Positions 43,876 through 53,038 of a DNA stretch of 64,000 nucleotides are shown piece by piece. This stretch comes from Halobacillus campisalis. GTDB lineage: Bacteria > Bacillota > Bacilli > Bacillales > Halobacillaceae. Location of the stretch: the NCBI RefSeq assembly GCF_030345335.1, contig NZ_JAPVRC010000001.1, positions 372,001 through 436,000 on the forward strand, read 5' to 3'. Within the stretch, counting starts at the first letter, position 1; every line of letters starts with the position of its first letter. Position numbers and translations under genes: made by a program. The notes under the pieces are model-generated. The model saw only the letters and a list, made by a program, of their open reading frames with translations, was not told where the DNA came from and did no database searches.

Positions 43876-44346
43876 ATGTACCCTCGACCATACGTGGACT
43901 TTCTGACCCACTTCCATGGTACAAGAGATTATTTTGAATGTCATGAAGAACTTGAGGAGCATTGGAAAGAGACTGAACCTGGATACAGAGATTCTGTCTG
44001 GGTTTTACTTATCCAATTTGCCGTCTCTCTCTACCACTTCAGAAGAGGAAACAGAAAAGGAGCCGAAACCCTTATAAATAAAACCTTCGATAAACTCTCT
44101 GTCAACGACAAACAGTTAGAGCAGCTGGGTATCGACTCCGCCATGTTCACTCAGCTGATCCTTGAGATTAAAGATGACATTCAATCATTCAAAGGATACC
44201 AAAGCCCTGTCATTCCTATCTTTGATGAAAATCTGGTTCAGCTGATCAAGTCGCGATGTGCAGAGTGGGGAGTTATTTATGGAACTCCCAGTGATTTCAG
44301 CAACACGAAGCTGATTAACAAACACATGAAAAAATTCAGAAATTAG
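43876..44346 (+). CDS. ypuF: DUF309 protein YpuF
   Basis: The 156-residue soluble helical protein carries the DUF309 signature HGTRDYFECHEELEEHWK (residues 14-31) with conserved histidines and acidic residues that suggest a metal site; the function is not established. An AAAGGACGGGA site precedes the ATG. It is divergent from scpA, the same position as ypuF in B. subtilis, and converges on ribT. Confidence 0.88.
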   Translation: MYPRPYVDFLTHFHGTRDYFECHEELEEHWKETEPGYRDSVWVLLIQFAVSLYHFRRGNRKGAETLINKTFDKLSVNDKQLEQLGIDSAMFTQLILEIKDDIQSFKGYQSPVIPIFDENLVQLIKSRCAEWGVIYGTPSDFSNTKLINKHMKKFRN

Positions 44347-44380
44347 AAAGGAGGCGCCATAATATGGCGCCTCCTCCCGT

Positions 44381-44746
44381 TTAAACTTTTGATGAAGGTC
44401 GTTCATGATGACATTTCTCTACAAAAGTTTCTGTTACTTCATCAGGAAGAACTTCATAGTCTTTTTCAAATTGTGAACTAATCGATTGGATCATCTTTTT
44501 CCCTATACCTAGATTCCTGTGAGAAGGGCTTACGGAGACATGCTGGATATAGGCTTTGCGCCCCTCAGTCCGCACCCCGATCGTCCCAAGAATATCCTCT
44601 TCTTTCCACAGGAAAAGATGCCAATTTTCTTTTACTTCATAGTCGTTGATAATGTCTTGTAATTTTCGTACTTCTTTACATTCAGGCATAAAAGAAAGAA
44701 GACCCATTGCGATTTTTTCATATGACTTTTTAAATCTTATTAACAT
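44381..44746 (-). CDS. ribT: RibT, GNAT-family protein
   Basis: RibT is the GNAT acetyltransferase encoded last in the riboflavin operon of B. subtilis; its substrate is not settled. The 121-residue product aligns by eye over its full length: it begins MLIRFKKSYEKIAMGLLSFM and has the acetyl-CoA loop RNLGIGKKM. The usual ribDEBAH genes and an FMN riboswitch are absent upstream; instead a tiny membrane-protein gene lies there. It thus appears as an orphan remnant or an independently kept gene. Confidence 0.9.
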   Translation of the reverse strand: MLIRFKKSYEKIAMGLLSFMPECKEVRKLQDIINDYEVKENWHLFLWKEEDILGTIGVRTEGRKAYIQHVSVSPSHRNLGIGKKMIQSISSQFEKDYEVLPDEVTETFVEKCHHERPSSKV

Positions 44747-44808
44747 AATAACCCCTCGTATTGCTCATTTGATTTTTTAAAGCGAACCGAAAATTATCTA
44801 CGGTGTCA

Positions 44809-44898
44809 TTACATTACTATACCAAACCAATAATAGACGCCCCAGGCCATCCCAAGGATCAGCAGGAACGCAAATAACTTCCAATTCTTCTTTTTCAT
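44809..44898 (-). CDS. Small membrane protein of 29 residues
   Basis: An open frame MKKKNWKLFAFLL... ending YYWFGIVM codes for 29 residues: four basic residues within the first seven, then one membrane segment. It has a GGGGG ribosome site 7 bases before the ATG at 44898 and a sigma-A-like promoter upstream, so it is likely expressed. Size and layout recall many short Bacillus membrane peptides. Function unknown; I recall no named equivalent at this locus. Confidence 0.6.
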   Translation of the reverse strand: MKKKNWKLFAFLLILGMAWGVYYWFGIVM

Positions 44899-44933
44899 TG
44901 GCTTGCCCCCACGTCTGATCTTATCTAGGCAAT

Positions 44934-44962
44934 ATCATACGGCATATGAATAAAAGAATCAA
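44934..44962 (-). promoter_or_regulatory. sigma-A-like promoter of the 29-residue gene
   Basis: Minus-strand TTGATT (44962-44957) and TATGAT (44939-44934) with exactly 17 bases between them, about 36 bases before the start codon. It may also drive ribT. Confidence 0.55.
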
Positions 44963-45388
44963 CCCACCGGGCGAAATAAGAAATCAAGTCCTCTATAACC
45001 GTTGAATACACGTTCTTTACAATGATAAATATCCAGGACCACTACTGTTTCGTAGAGATTTAATAAATAGCAGGATCCAACAATTGATTGGTTGGAAATA
45101 ACATTATAATACGATGTAAAATTATATTATCAAAACATCCTTAAACTATTAAGTATACGGAGTCTAAAAATTGACATTAGAAGAGCAGCCCCAGAAAAGA
45201 AGAGGCTGCAATAGTTAAGTTTAATTTATGGTATTTCATATGCTTAGGATTGACTCAGATTGGAAAACTCCTAAAACCAGGACTTGACGTTTTAGTTAAA
45301 AAACGTAACCTTAAGGAGCAATCTTAGTAATTAATAAATGCAATCTAAAGCATTATCTTACCTTTGTAAAACACTTACCGGGTATTGC
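44963..45388. other. gene-free stretch between ppiB and the small gene
   Basis: About 425 AT-rich bases without a convincing gene. One hairpin, GCAGCC (45186-45191) with GGCTGC (45205-45210), could end the ppiB transcript although it lies about 180 bases from the stop codon and has no T run. A weaker stem of AAAACGT/ACGTTTT type lies around 45270-45305. Confidence 0.5.
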
Positions 45389-45823
45389 TTACTTATCTTC
45401 CACACGCACTCGCTGCATAACGTCTCCTGGACGTACTCGATCCACGGTATCAACACCTTCGACAACCTTGCCAAATACTGTGTGGCGGCCATCTAAATGA
45501 GGCTGTGGAGAGTGACATACGAAAAATTGGCTTCCACCTGTGTCTTTTCCAGCGTGCGCCATTGATAAGGTGCCTCGCTCATGTTTATGCGGGTTGCCTT
45601 CTGTCTCGCATTTGATTGTATAACCTGGTCCGCCAGTACCGTTTCCATTAGGATCGCCTCCCTGGATGACGAAATCAGGAATGACGCGGTGGAACGTTAA
45701 CCCATCATAAAATTCACTATTTGCTAATTTTTCGAAATTTTCCACTGTATTCGGTGCCGCTTCCTCATAAAGTTCAATTAAAAATTTCTCGCCATTCTCA
45801 AATTCAATCGTTGCTTGTTTCAT
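45389..45823 (-). CDS. ppiB: Peptidyl-prolyl cis-trans isomerase B (cyclophilin)
   Basis: A cytosolic cyclophilin that speeds proline isomerisation in folding. The 144-residue product has the active-site blocks [19 protein letters not shown] (44-62, with the catalytic arginine), GSQFFV and [15 protein letters not shown] precedes the ATG. It lies 13 bases after lysA and may be cotranscribed with it, as the order ppiB-lysA is also kept in B. subtilis. Confidence 0.96.
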   Translation of the reverse strand: MKQATIEFENGEKFLIELYEEAAPNTVENFEKLANSEFYDGLTFHRVIPDFVIQGGDPNGNGTGGPGYTIKCETEGNPHKHERGTLSMAHAGKDTGGSQFFVCHSPQPHLDGRHTVFGKVVEGVDTVDRVRPGDVMQRVRVEDK

Positions 45824-45836
45824 TATTCATTTCCTC

Positions 45837-47135
45837 CTACTGTTGGTTGTATGATAAATCTAGTCTCGTGATTTCCTTATAGTCCTCACGACGTACCACT
45901 AACTGATGCTCCCCATTCTCCACAAAAACGACAGCTGATTTTCCAAAACGGTTATAATTATTGGACATAGCATATCCATAAGCACCTGTACTGAAAACAG
46001 CCATCAAATCTTTCGGTTCTACTTTAGGAAGCTTCACATCCCATAATAGCATATCTCCGGATTCACAGCACTTTCCAGCTATAGCATATTCTTGGTCCGG
46101 CGACTCATGCATTTTATTAGCTAGAACGGCATCATATTTTGCGTGGTAAAGGGCGGGCCTGATATTATCAGTCATCCCTCCGTCAACTGAAGCATACGTC
46201 CTTACGCCAGGTATCTCTTTGATCGATCCCATTCGATATAGCGTCACCCCAGCATCCCCGACAATGGCACGTCCCGGCTCGATCCAGATTTCAGGCATTG
46301 TATATTCTAGTATTTCAGACTGATGTTTCACCTCTTCAATGAGAGCAAGAGCATATTGGTCAAGAGCAAGAGGGTCGTCTTCTTCTGTATATTGTATACC
46401 AAATCCACCGCCTAAATTAAGGACATCTGCCGTAAATTCGAAACGGTTCCGCCAATCACTCATTGTTTCAAATAATTTCTTCGTCGCTAAGGTGAATCCG
46501 CTCGTTTCAAAAATCTGCGATCCTATATGACAGTGAAGGCCTTTCACATTTGTCATTTCATTTGCGTTCAAGAGCTGGAACGCTTTCTCTGCTTGGCCGC
46601 TGGATAAGTCGAAACCGAATTTAGAATCTTCCTGTCCAGTTAAAATATAATCATGGGTATGGGCTTCAATCCCAGGTGTGACACGCAGCAAAACATCCAT
46701 TTGTGTATTTTTTTCGGCAAGAAGATCTGTTAACAGAGCAATTTCATAAAAATTATCGACTACAATACAGCCGATCTTGTGATCCACTGCCATTTCAAGT
46801 TCTGAGAGGCTCTTATTATTTCCATGCATATGGATTTTTTCTACAGGGAATTCAGCCTGTAAAGCAGTATGGAGCTCTCCCTCAGAAACGACATCCAGGC
46901 TCAATCCTTCCTCTTTAGCAACTTGGAGCATAGCTACAGAAGAGAAGGCTTTACTGGCATAGGCAACCTGTGCGGGTATCTTGTGCTTCTTAAAAGTATC
47001 AACAAAAGCTTTGGCATTGCTTCGTATTCTTTCTACATCATATACATAAAGAGGCGTTCCATATGCAGAGGCTAAATCTTCTGCGGGAATACCGCCTATT
47101 AATAGCTGGCCTTGTCCGTTCGTCTCTCGAATCAT
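45837..47135 (-). CDS. lysA: Diaminopimelate decarboxylase
   Basis: LysA makes L-lysine from meso-diaminopimelate, the last step of the pathway. The 432-residue fold-III PLP enzyme has the cofactor lysine Lys62 in YASKAFSS, the glycine-rich phosphate loop LNLGGGFGI near 243, and the CCESGD active-site block near 345 with the conserved cysteine. GGGAAGGA precedes the ATG. It lies next to the spoVA operon as in B. subtilis. No lysine riboswitch is seen upstream. Confidence 0.97.
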   Translation of the reverse strand: MIRETNGQGQLLIGGIPAEDLASAYGTPLYVYDVERIRSNAKAFVDTFKKHKIPAQVAYASKAFSSVAMLQVAKEEGLSLDVVSEGELHTALQAEFPVEKIHMHGNNKSLSELEMAVDHKIGCIVVDNFYEIALLTDLLAEKNTQMDVLLRVTPGIEAHTHDYILTGQEDSKFGFDLSSGQAEKAFQLLNANEMTNVKGLHCHIGSQIFETSGFTLATKKLFETMSDWRNRFEFTADVLNLGGGFGIQYTEEDDPLALDQYALALIEEVKHQSEILEYTMPEIWIEPGRAIVGDAGVTLYRMGSIKEIPGVRTYASVDGGMTDNIRPALYHAKYDAVLANKMHESPDQEYAIAGKCCESGDMLLWDVKLPKVEPKDLMAVFSTGAYGYAMSNNYNRFGKSAVVFVENGEHQLVVRREDYKEITRLDLSYNQQ

Positions 47136-47239
47136 AGTTGTCCGTCCTTCCCATCCTATCTTTACTAACTAAAAAGCCATTCAGACCAGGTTCGCTCTCC
47201 TTAGCCTGAACGGTATTCAGGTAGTGCTGGATATTATCA

Positions 47240-47278
47240 CATAAAAGAAAATGCTCCTTTAGAGTAAAGGAACATTTT
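47240..47278 (-). terminator. intrinsic terminator of spoVAF
   Basis: A 14-bp stem with one mismatch joins 47248-47261 and 47265-47278; the minus strand continues with TTTTCTTTTATG. It ends the spoVA region before lysA. Confidence 0.8.
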
Positions 47279-47319
47279 GAATTTAATTTAAATTTATCAC
47301 AACAATCATCAACCGGCAA

Positions 47320-48786
47320 TTATCTTTGTTTATGATTGTTTTGAGGATGAACAATGCTAGGCCTGATTTTCCCTAAAGGTACAGACATTCTCACTAAAAT
47401 CTGCATAAACGCTTTACCATTGAATGGAAGGAACGGCCATAAATACGGCGTATTCAAAGATTTGGTCCGAGCCAGCAATAAAATATACAATGTAGAACCT
47501 ATAACAAATCCACTTAAACCAAAAATAGCGGATAGCACTAACAAAGTGATTCGGCTCATTTTGTTGGCAATGGATAATTCATAGCTTGGGGTGGCATAAG
47601 AACCTATCGCACTTACTGCTACATATAAAATGACTTCAGGAACAAATAAACCGACATCGATGGCAATTTGTCCAATTAAAACGGCTGCGATCAATCCCAT
47701 AGCTGTTGATAATGGCGTGGGTGTATGGATGGCTGCGATACGCAGCATCTCTATCCCTAGATCTGCTATTAATAATTGGACGATGATCGGCAAAGTACTC
47801 TCTTCATTCGGCCCTATGAAATCTAATGATTCTGGTAGTAAATCGGGCTGAATAACAAATAACATCCACAAAGGAAGCAAAAAGACGGAAGAAAATAACC
47901 CAAAGAATCGAACCCATCTTACGAACGTACCCACAGCAGGGGATTGCCTGTATTCTTCCGCGTGCTGTACATGGTGAAAATACGTAGTCGGTGTAATAAT
48001 CATACTGGGAGACGTATCTACCATAATGAGCACATGACCTTCCAATAAATGTGCAGACGCCACATCTGGTCTTTCAGTGTACCTTACGAGAGGAAAAGGA
48101 TTGAATCCCTGGCTTACTATAAATTCTTCTACAGACTTGTCAGCCATAGACAGACCATCTATGTCGATTTTTTTCAATTCATCTTTTATCAATTTTATAA
48201 GTCCAGGATCAGCTACATCTTTAATATAAGATATACAAATATCCGTTTTTGACCGCTGTCCTACTTGAATAAGCTCATTCCTCAATCGCTCATCTCTTAT
48301 TCTGCGGCGGGTCAATGCCGTGTTTTCTATAATGTTTTCTGTATAGCCGTCTCTAGAACCTCTTACAACCTTCTCTGTATCAGGTTCTTCCGGGGTCCGC
48401 CCAGGGTAAGCACGGACATCTACAATGATGGCTTCTGCATGACCTTCAACGAACAAGACGATAAGACCTGAGAGTAATTGTGTCACACATTTCTCTATGG
48501 AGGTTTCAACTTCTACTTGCTGGTGGGCCAGATCATTATAAATATGTTTGAATACTGATTTTCTATCTAATGTACCTTCATTTAATTGAAACAGCTGGCG
48601 CAGCAAATCTACAATTATCGGGGTTTCGCACAAACCATTCACGTAATATAAGTTTACTTCGTGATCGAGAATAACCAATGTCCGAAATCCTACATCAAAT
48701 GATTCGTCAGTGCCTACCTTCTCATTAACTATATTTCTATTCTGTTCCAATTTCATGACAATAGGGGTTTTCTTCTCACTCGCCAT
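47320..48786 (-). CDS. spoVAF: SpoVAF, GerA-type spore germination protein
   Basis: SpoVAF resembles the A subunits of GerA germinant receptors and sits in the inner spore membrane. The 488-residue product has a soluble N-terminal half with the family's SMIITPTTYFHH block near 262-273 and about five membrane segments in the C-terminal half. ATG 48786 is chosen for its AAGGAG 9 bases upstream. It is cut off from the rest of the spoVA operon by about 500 bases that contain a decayed repeat. Confidence 0.94.
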   Translation of the reverse strand: MASEKKTPIVMKLEQNRNIVNEKVGTDESFDVGFRTLVILDHEVNLYYVNGLCETPIIVDLLRQLFQLNEGTLDRKSVFKHIYNDLAHQQVEVETSIEKCVTQLLSGLIVLFVEGHAEAIIVDVRAYPGRTPEEPDTEKVVRGSRDGYTENIIENTALTRRRIRDERLRNELIQVGQRSKTDICISYIKDVADPGLIKLIKDELKKIDIDGLSMADKSVEEFIVSQGFNPFPLVRYTERPDVASAHLLEGHVLIMVDTSPSMIITPTTYFHHVQHAEEYRQSPAVGTFVRWVRFFGLFSSVFLLPLWMLFVIQPDLLPESLDFIGPNEESTLPIIVQLLIADLGIEMLRIAAIHTPTPLSTAMGLIAAVLIGQIAIDVGLFVPEVILYVAVSAIGSYATPSYELSIANKMSRITLLVLSAIFGLSGFVIGSTLYILLLARTKSLNTPYLWPFLPFNGKAFMQILVRMSVPLGKIRPSIVHPQNNHKQR

Positions 48787-48814
48787 CCGCCTCAACTCCT
48801 TACTGCTGTATTTT

Positions 48815-49060
48815 CTCTGTTAAACCATAGTGTTCAATTTCATTTAAGCTCTCTATTAGTGCATACACAGTTTCAAGATGATTGAACTGTTTTGTTCTGT
48901 TTGGCAGTTTGGAGGTCCAGGAAATCACTCGCTTCCTCGAGCTAACGCTCTGCGAGGTCTACCATATACTTTTCTCCCATAAGGATCTCGCCATTTCCAC
49001 GACCTTCTTGCGTTTGTAAGAATAACGGAAAAATTTTATAAACTTCTTCACTGAAAATAA
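48815..49060. repeat. decayed intergenic repeat inside the spoVA operon
   Basis: Blocks of the family repeat are recognisable: the left end TCTGTTAAACCATAG, CAGTTTCAAGATG, GGAGGTCCAGGAAATCACTCGC, GAGCTAACGCTCTGCGAGG, TTTCTCCCATAAGGATCTCGCC and the closing AATAACGGAAA. The stems are mutated. A further 15-base scrap, CCATTCCCCGTCGCC, near 49156-49170 matches the reverse complement of sequence at 30521-30537. It lies between spoVAF and spoVAEb, where spoVAEa is found in B. subtilis; no trace of that gene is readable. Confidence 0.7.
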
Positions 49061-49294
49061 CTGCTTTTGAGTGTAAATCGTTTCGAAACAAGGAAAGGAT
49101 TATTATTCAAAGCTAAAACCAAGGCGCTGGATTTTAATTATTCTTAAGACGGTTGCGAGCCATTCCCCGTCGCCCAGATCCACTCTCCAAATGACTAAAA
49201 AACAAGCTTCCACAACCCTCCCAAGTTATTTAACAACTCACTTTTTTAAAAATCAGTTTCGTTTCACAAGGCTTAAGAATAAACAAAACCATTC

Positions 49295-49645
49295 CTACCC
49301 TTTCGGTTTAAAAATTACAGCCATGATGAATCCGAAGAGTATCGCTGAAGCTATACCTGCAGAAGTCAGCCCAAACATCCCTACGGCTACACCAATAACA
49401 CCATGCTTATCTGCTTCTTCCATCGCTCCATGCAGCAATGAATGTCCAAAGCTTGTGATGGGTACCGTGGCTCCTGCCCCTGCGAATTCGATTAAGTTAT
49501 CGTACAAGTCGAACGCATCGAGTACCGCCCCTGCCACTACGAAAGAGGACATAACATGAGCGGGTGTAAGCTTAGCTACGTCAAGAAGCAATTGGCCAAT
49601 GACACAAATCCCGCCACCTACTAAAAAAGCCCAAAGAAAAGTCAT
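49295..49645 (-). CDS. spoVAEB: SpoVAE (SpoVAEb) membrane protein
   Basis: One of the SpoVA membrane proteins through which dipicolinic acid passes during sporulation and germination. The 116-residue product has about four hydrophobic segments and is related to SpoVAC (shared [16 protein letters not shown], residues 54-69). ATG 49645 is chosen six bases after GGGGAGGG; the previous ATG overlaps the site. It overlaps the spoVAD stop codon region. In B. subtilis spoVAEa would follow, but here a repeat follows instead. Confidence 0.92.
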   Translation of the reverse strand: MTFLWAFLVGGGICVIGQLLLDVAKLTPAHVMSSFVVAGAVLDAFDLYDNLIEFAGAGATVPITSFGHSLLHGAMEEADKHGVIGVAVGMFGLTSAGIASAILFGFIMAVIFKPKG

Positions 49646-49647
49646 TT

Positions 49648-50658
49648 TCATCCCTCCCCTTTTGTAAAAGCAACAGCGTGGGCAATACCCGGTATTGATT
49701 CTTTCTGCTGCAGCATCATCGGATTCATAAGAGCACCTGTTGCTACCACTAATATTCGTTTATAAGTGCCTGCTTTTAAATCCTCTAACAGTTTTCCATA
49801 CGTAACGACCGCAGAACAAGCACATCCGCTTCCTCCACTGAATACAGGCTGATCACTATGGTAAACGAGAAGTCCACAGTCTTTATGAACTTCACCAATA
49901 TGATAACCGTCATCTTTAAGCATATCTCGAACAATTGGTGCTCCCACTGCCGACAAATCTCCTGTAGCAATGACATCATAATCAGCAGGAACTCTTCCCA
50001 TATCCTCCAGATGCGTTTTAATGGTGTCGTATGCAGCTGGAGCCATTGCGGAACCCATATCAAAAGGGTCGGTGACACCATAATCCATCACTTTACCAAT
50101 CGTGGCTGCTTCAATCCGAACAGGCGAAGGTTCTGTTGATAAAAGTGCCGCTCCGCTGCCAGTTACCGTAAATGTAGCTGTTTTTGGTTTCTGCCCCCCG
50201 TACTCCGTTGGGTACCTGAACTGCCGCTCTGCCGTTGCATTGTGAGAGCTTACAGCAGCTATCGCCCGATCAGCATATCCGCTTTCAATGAGCGCTGCTC
50301 CTGTAGCTAGTGTTTCCATTGAAGTAGAACAAGCCCCGAACATGCCTAACAGCGGAATTTCCAACTGACGGGCTACATAGTTGCCTGTGACATTTTGATT
50401 AAGTAAATCACCCGCTAAGAACAAATCGACCGACGTTTTGTCGACCCCTGCTTTTTGCAGACAGTAATGAACAGCATCTAACATCAATCGTCTTTCAGCT
50501 AATTCCCAATTATCCTCATTACAGTGGAGCTGATCATACACCTTATCAAATACAGCTTTCAAAGGCCCTTGTCCTTCAAGCGGCCCAACTACAGTTCCTG
50601 TTGCTTGTATATAGACTGGCTTATTAAAACTCCACGTTTGCTTTCCAGTTTTAGACAT
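49648..50658 (-). CDS. spoVAD: SpoVAD, thiolase-fold dipicolinate-binding protein
   Basis: SpoVAD is a soluble protein on the inner spore membrane that binds dipicolinic acid. The 336-residue product has a thiolase-like fold with a cysteine in [12 protein letters not shown] (near 108-119) and GSGCACSA near 272. It keeps no complete condensing triad that I can confirm. A GGGGGG site precedes the ATG. It lies 12 bases after spoVAC. Confidence 0.95.
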   Translation of the reverse strand: MSKTGKQTWSFNKPVYIQATGTVVGPLEGQGPLKAVFDKVYDQLHCNEDNWELAERRLMLDAVHYCLQKAGVDKTSVDLFLAGDLLNQNVTGNYVARQLEIPLLGMFGACSTSMETLATGAALIESGYADRAIAAVSSHNATAERQFRYPTEYGGQKPKTATFTVTGSGAALLSTEPSPVRIEAATIGKVMDYGVTDPFDMGSAMAPAAYDTIKTHLEDMGRVPADYDVIATGDLSAVGAPIVRDMLKDDGYHIGEVHKDCGLLVYHSDQPVFSGGSGCACSAVVTYGKLLEDLKAGTYKRILVVATGALMNPMMLQQKESIPGIAHAVAFTKGEG

Positions 50659-50670
50659 GAGTTGTCCCCC

Positions 50671-51123
50671 CTAAAATATGGCCTGCCATGTAAAACGAAT
50701 GATTCCTAAAACATAAGCAGCCACTACGCCGAATACGATAACCGATCCCGCCAATTTAAATAAGTTTGTGGCTACTCCTAGCACGAGCCCCTCACTTTTA
50801 TGCTCCATCGCTGCTGATGTGATCGAATTTGCAAACCCCGTTACAGGAACTGCTGATCCTGCACCAGCAAATTGACCAAGTTTGTCATATACACCCAATC
50901 CCGTCGCGAGTGCAGCCAAGAAAATCAAAGTCGCCACCGTTGGATTCCCTGCGTTTTCTTCGCTGAAATCGAACCAGTGAATATACATTTCAGATAAGAG
51001 CTCTCCTATTACACAAATTATTCCGCCAACAACAAATGCTTTGATACAATTCCAAACATAATTGGTTTTCGGCTGGTAAGATTTACTTGTTTTTTTATAA
51101 TCCTTAGAATTTAAACCTGACAT
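50671..51123 (-). CDS. spoVAC: SpoVAC membrane channel protein
   Basis: SpoVAC acts as a mechanosensitive channel for dipicolinate release. The 150-residue product, the same length as in B. subtilis, has a basic N-terminus and about four to five membrane segments, with FAGAGSAVPVTGFANS matching the SpoVAE protein. ATG 51123 has AAGGAG 9 bases upstream; the longer frame starts inside spoVAB. Confidence 0.95.
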   Translation of the reverse strand: MSGLNSKDYKKTSKSYQPKTNYVWNCIKAFVVGGIICVIGELLSEMYIHWFDFSEENAGNPTVATLIFLAALATGLGVYDKLGQFAGAGSAVPVTGFANSITSAAMEHKSEGLVLGVATNLFKLAGSVIVFGVVAAYVLGIIRFTWQAIF

Positions 51124-51137
51124 GAGCGTATTCTCCT

Positions 51138-51548
51138 TCATTTTACAAAAATAACCCACTGAAACAGCGAACCTGCGACTTTCCCTAAAGATAGAGCCAT
51201 AAGTAATGTGAATAAATAATTGTCTATACCTATTCTTTTAAACAGAAGGGGAAAGACATTCAAAACTTCCGTAAGAGCAGCCGCTAACATACCTACGAAC
51301 ATTCCGTGAAGCAACCCCCAGATAATGAGCCCAAGCAACGTAATATTTACGGCATAGTCACTGAATGATAAATAAATACCGCAAAAAACCCCTGCTACAA
51401 TTGCAAACTGATAGAAGATGATTTTCGACTCCGAATGACTTAATTGCATAAGCCGAGGCACAATCCCAAGTACTGTTATAAAAGCGACAAACCCCGCACC
51501 TACCGCAATACCCGAAGCTAGTCCAATGAAGGCTTCAACGATTCTCAT
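51138..51548 (-). CDS. spoVAB: SpoVAB membrane protein
   Basis: A 136-residue integral membrane protein of the SpoVA complex, with about four membrane segments. The start ATG 51548 lies behind AAGGTGG and overlaps the end of spoVAA by 14 bases, so translation is probably coupled. No soluble domain or catalytic motif is visible; the role in dipicolinate transport is known from the operon mutants. Confidence 0.93.
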   Translation of the reverse strand: MRIVEAFIGLASGIAVGAGFVAFITVLGIVPRLMQLSHSESKIIFYQFAIVAGVFCGIYLSFSDYAVNITLLGLIIWGLLHGMFVGMLAAALTEVLNVFPLLFKRIGIDNYLFTLLMALSLGKVAGSLFQWVIFVK

Positions 51549-52152
51549 CCTGTTGTTCCACCTTGTTTTCATGAATAGCTACATAATGATCTATATCTTC
51601 CTGATACTTAAATACTTCTACTTCCATTGGATTAGGTTCTTCATTGAAGCGTTTTTGGAACCAGTGATTAAAAAATAGTATCATGCCGACACCGAGTCCG
51701 ATTGAATAAGGAACTTGAATCCATAAAGGGTACTCTTCCTCTTCTCCAGTCAGCATAAAGTGAAGCTTTTGCTGAACCATTTCCATACTGACATCATAGT
51801 GAAAATTCATAATAGCCATCGCCGCTCCAACAAAAAGCAGCAGCCAAATAAAACTGACTAAAAATACGTTCGGTTTTCTCTTTTGATTCTCCACATGGAC
51901 GACACACTGATTCGGTCCTAAAATTTCTATTTCACTGTCCGGAAAACGGTTGAGTATCCTCTCAATAATTGAGAAGCTGTCAACTACAATGATATTCCTA
52001 TCTTCTGGTTTCACGGTATGGAGGATCATATGTTCAACCATCTGCTTTTTTCGGTTCTCCCCTGTAACACGGGCCACATCATGAACTCGGATCATTTGCT
52101 TTGGTGGAATGCGAATCGACTGTTTCATACGAATATATAGCGGTTTTGTCAT
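51535..52152 (-). CDS. spoVAA: SpoVAA membrane protein
   Basis: First gene of the spoVA operon. The 205-residue product has a soluble N-terminal domain (about 1-90) and two membrane segments (about 97-115 and 146-165), with a short soluble tail. AGGAGG stands before two adjacent ATG codons; the second (52152) has the better spacing. A sigma-G promoter lies upstream. Confidence 0.93.
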   Translation of the reverse strand: MTKPLYIRMKQSIRIPPKQMIRVHDVARVTGENRKKQMVEHMILHTVKPEDRNIIVVDSFSIIERILNRFPDSEIEILGPNQCVVHVENQKRKPNVFLVSFIWLLLFVGAAMAIMNFHYDVSMEMVQQKLHFMLTGEEEEYPLWIQVPYSIGLGVGMILFFNHWFQKRFNEEPNPMEVEVFKYQEDIDHYVAIHENKVEQQDENR

Positions 52153-52183
52153 CATTTCGCCTCCTGGCAGAATGTCTCTTCGT

Positions 52184-52212
52184 TAGTATGTGAAATCAAT
52201 ACAAATTCATAC
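52184..52212 (-). promoter_or_regulatory. sigma-G promoter of the spoVA operon
   Basis: Minus-strand GTATG (52212-52208) and CATACTA (52190-52184) are 17 bases apart, matching the sigma-G pattern, about 32 bases before spoVAA. The spoVA operon is sigma-G dependent in B. subtilis. Confidence 0.65.
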
Positions 52213-52253
52213 AATAATGCCAAAGCTAAAGTTATGAAAACTGAAAACGAACA

Positions 52254-52281
52254 TAAAAAAAACTACGCATTGGCGTAGTTT
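52254..52281 (-). terminator. intrinsic terminator of spoIIAA-spoIIAB-sigF
   Basis: A perfect 9-bp stem AAACTACGC (52260-52268) with GCGTAGTTT (52273-52281), 4-base loop, followed on the minus strand by a T run. It overlaps the sigF stop codon. Confidence 0.88.
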
Positions 52282-53029
52282 AAGATGAATCACTCATGGA
52301 TTCTTTCATATGCTCTAAGATTTTCTTTTCCAGCCTGGAGACTTGAACTTGGGATATCCCTATGCGATCTGCTACTTCTGATTGCGTCTGGTCTTTAAAA
52401 TACCTCAGGTAAATGATCAACCGTTCCCTTTTTTCTAGAGTATCCATCACTTCATGCAAAGCTAAATGTTCGAACCACCTCGAATCCTCTTCAGCAATCT
52501 GATCGACGAGCGTGATAGGATCTCCTTCACTCTCATAAACCGTTTCGTGAATAGATTGCGGAGATCGTCCCGCTTCTTCTGCCTGAATAACCTCTTCATT
52601 CGTAAGCTCTAACGCTTCAGCTAATTCATTAATCGTCGGAGACCGGCCGAACTCTTTGAGGAGTTCCTCTTTTTTTACACGCACTTTATGAAATGTTTCT
52701 TTCAGACTGCGGCTCACTTTTACACTGCCATCATCTCGTATAAATCGTTGGATTTCTCCAATAATCATTGGAACAGCATATGTGGAGAACTTAACGTCAA
52801 AACTAAGGTCAAATTTATCTACAGATTTCAACAAACCAATACAACCGATTTGATATAAATCATCAGGATCATACCCTCGCCGCAAGTACCTCTGAACGAC
52901 TGACCATACCAGCCTGGTGTTTTTTTCCACTAAAAAATGTCGAGCATTTTGATCACCAGATTGGCTTCTTCTTATGAGACTGCGCACTTCTTCATCGGAT
53001 AGACGTACCTGTTTAGTATCCGTCTTCAT
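52280..53029 (-). CDS. sigF: Sporulation sigma factor SigF
   Basis: Sigma-F is the first forespore-specific sigma factor. The 249-residue product has region 2 (YDPDDLYQIGCIGLLKSVDK, near 53-72), region 3 (about 110-160) and region 4 with the helix-turn-helix QSEVADRIGISQVQVSRLEK near 215-234. ATG 53029 is preferred over 53035 for spacing to TTAGGT. It follows spoIIAB by about 10 bases in the conserved three-gene operon. Confidence 0.96.
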   Translation of the reverse strand: MKTDTKQVRLSDEEVRSLIRRSQSGDQNARHFLVEKNTRLVWSVVQRYLRRGYDPDDLYQIGCIGLLKSVDKFDLSFDVKFSTYAVPMIIGEIQRFIRDDGSVKVSRSLKETFHKVRVKKEELLKEFGRSPTINELAEALELTNEEVIQAEEAGRSPQSIHETVYESEGDPITLVDQIAEEDSRWFEHLALHEVMDTLEKRERLIIYLRYFKDQTQSEVADRIGISQVQVSRLEKKILEHMKESMSDSS

Positions 53030-53038
53030 ATTCATGAC

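Noticed and set aside
44747-45388. Possible FMN riboswitch before ribT
   Set aside because: None of the FMN aptamer blocks is present; only a small gene, its promoter and weak hairpins are seen.
49191-49559. Plus-strand frame of 122 codons opposite spoVAEb
   Set aside because: Most of it is antisense to a clear conserved gene; low-complexity Ser/Ala/Pro content is typical of an antisense shadow.
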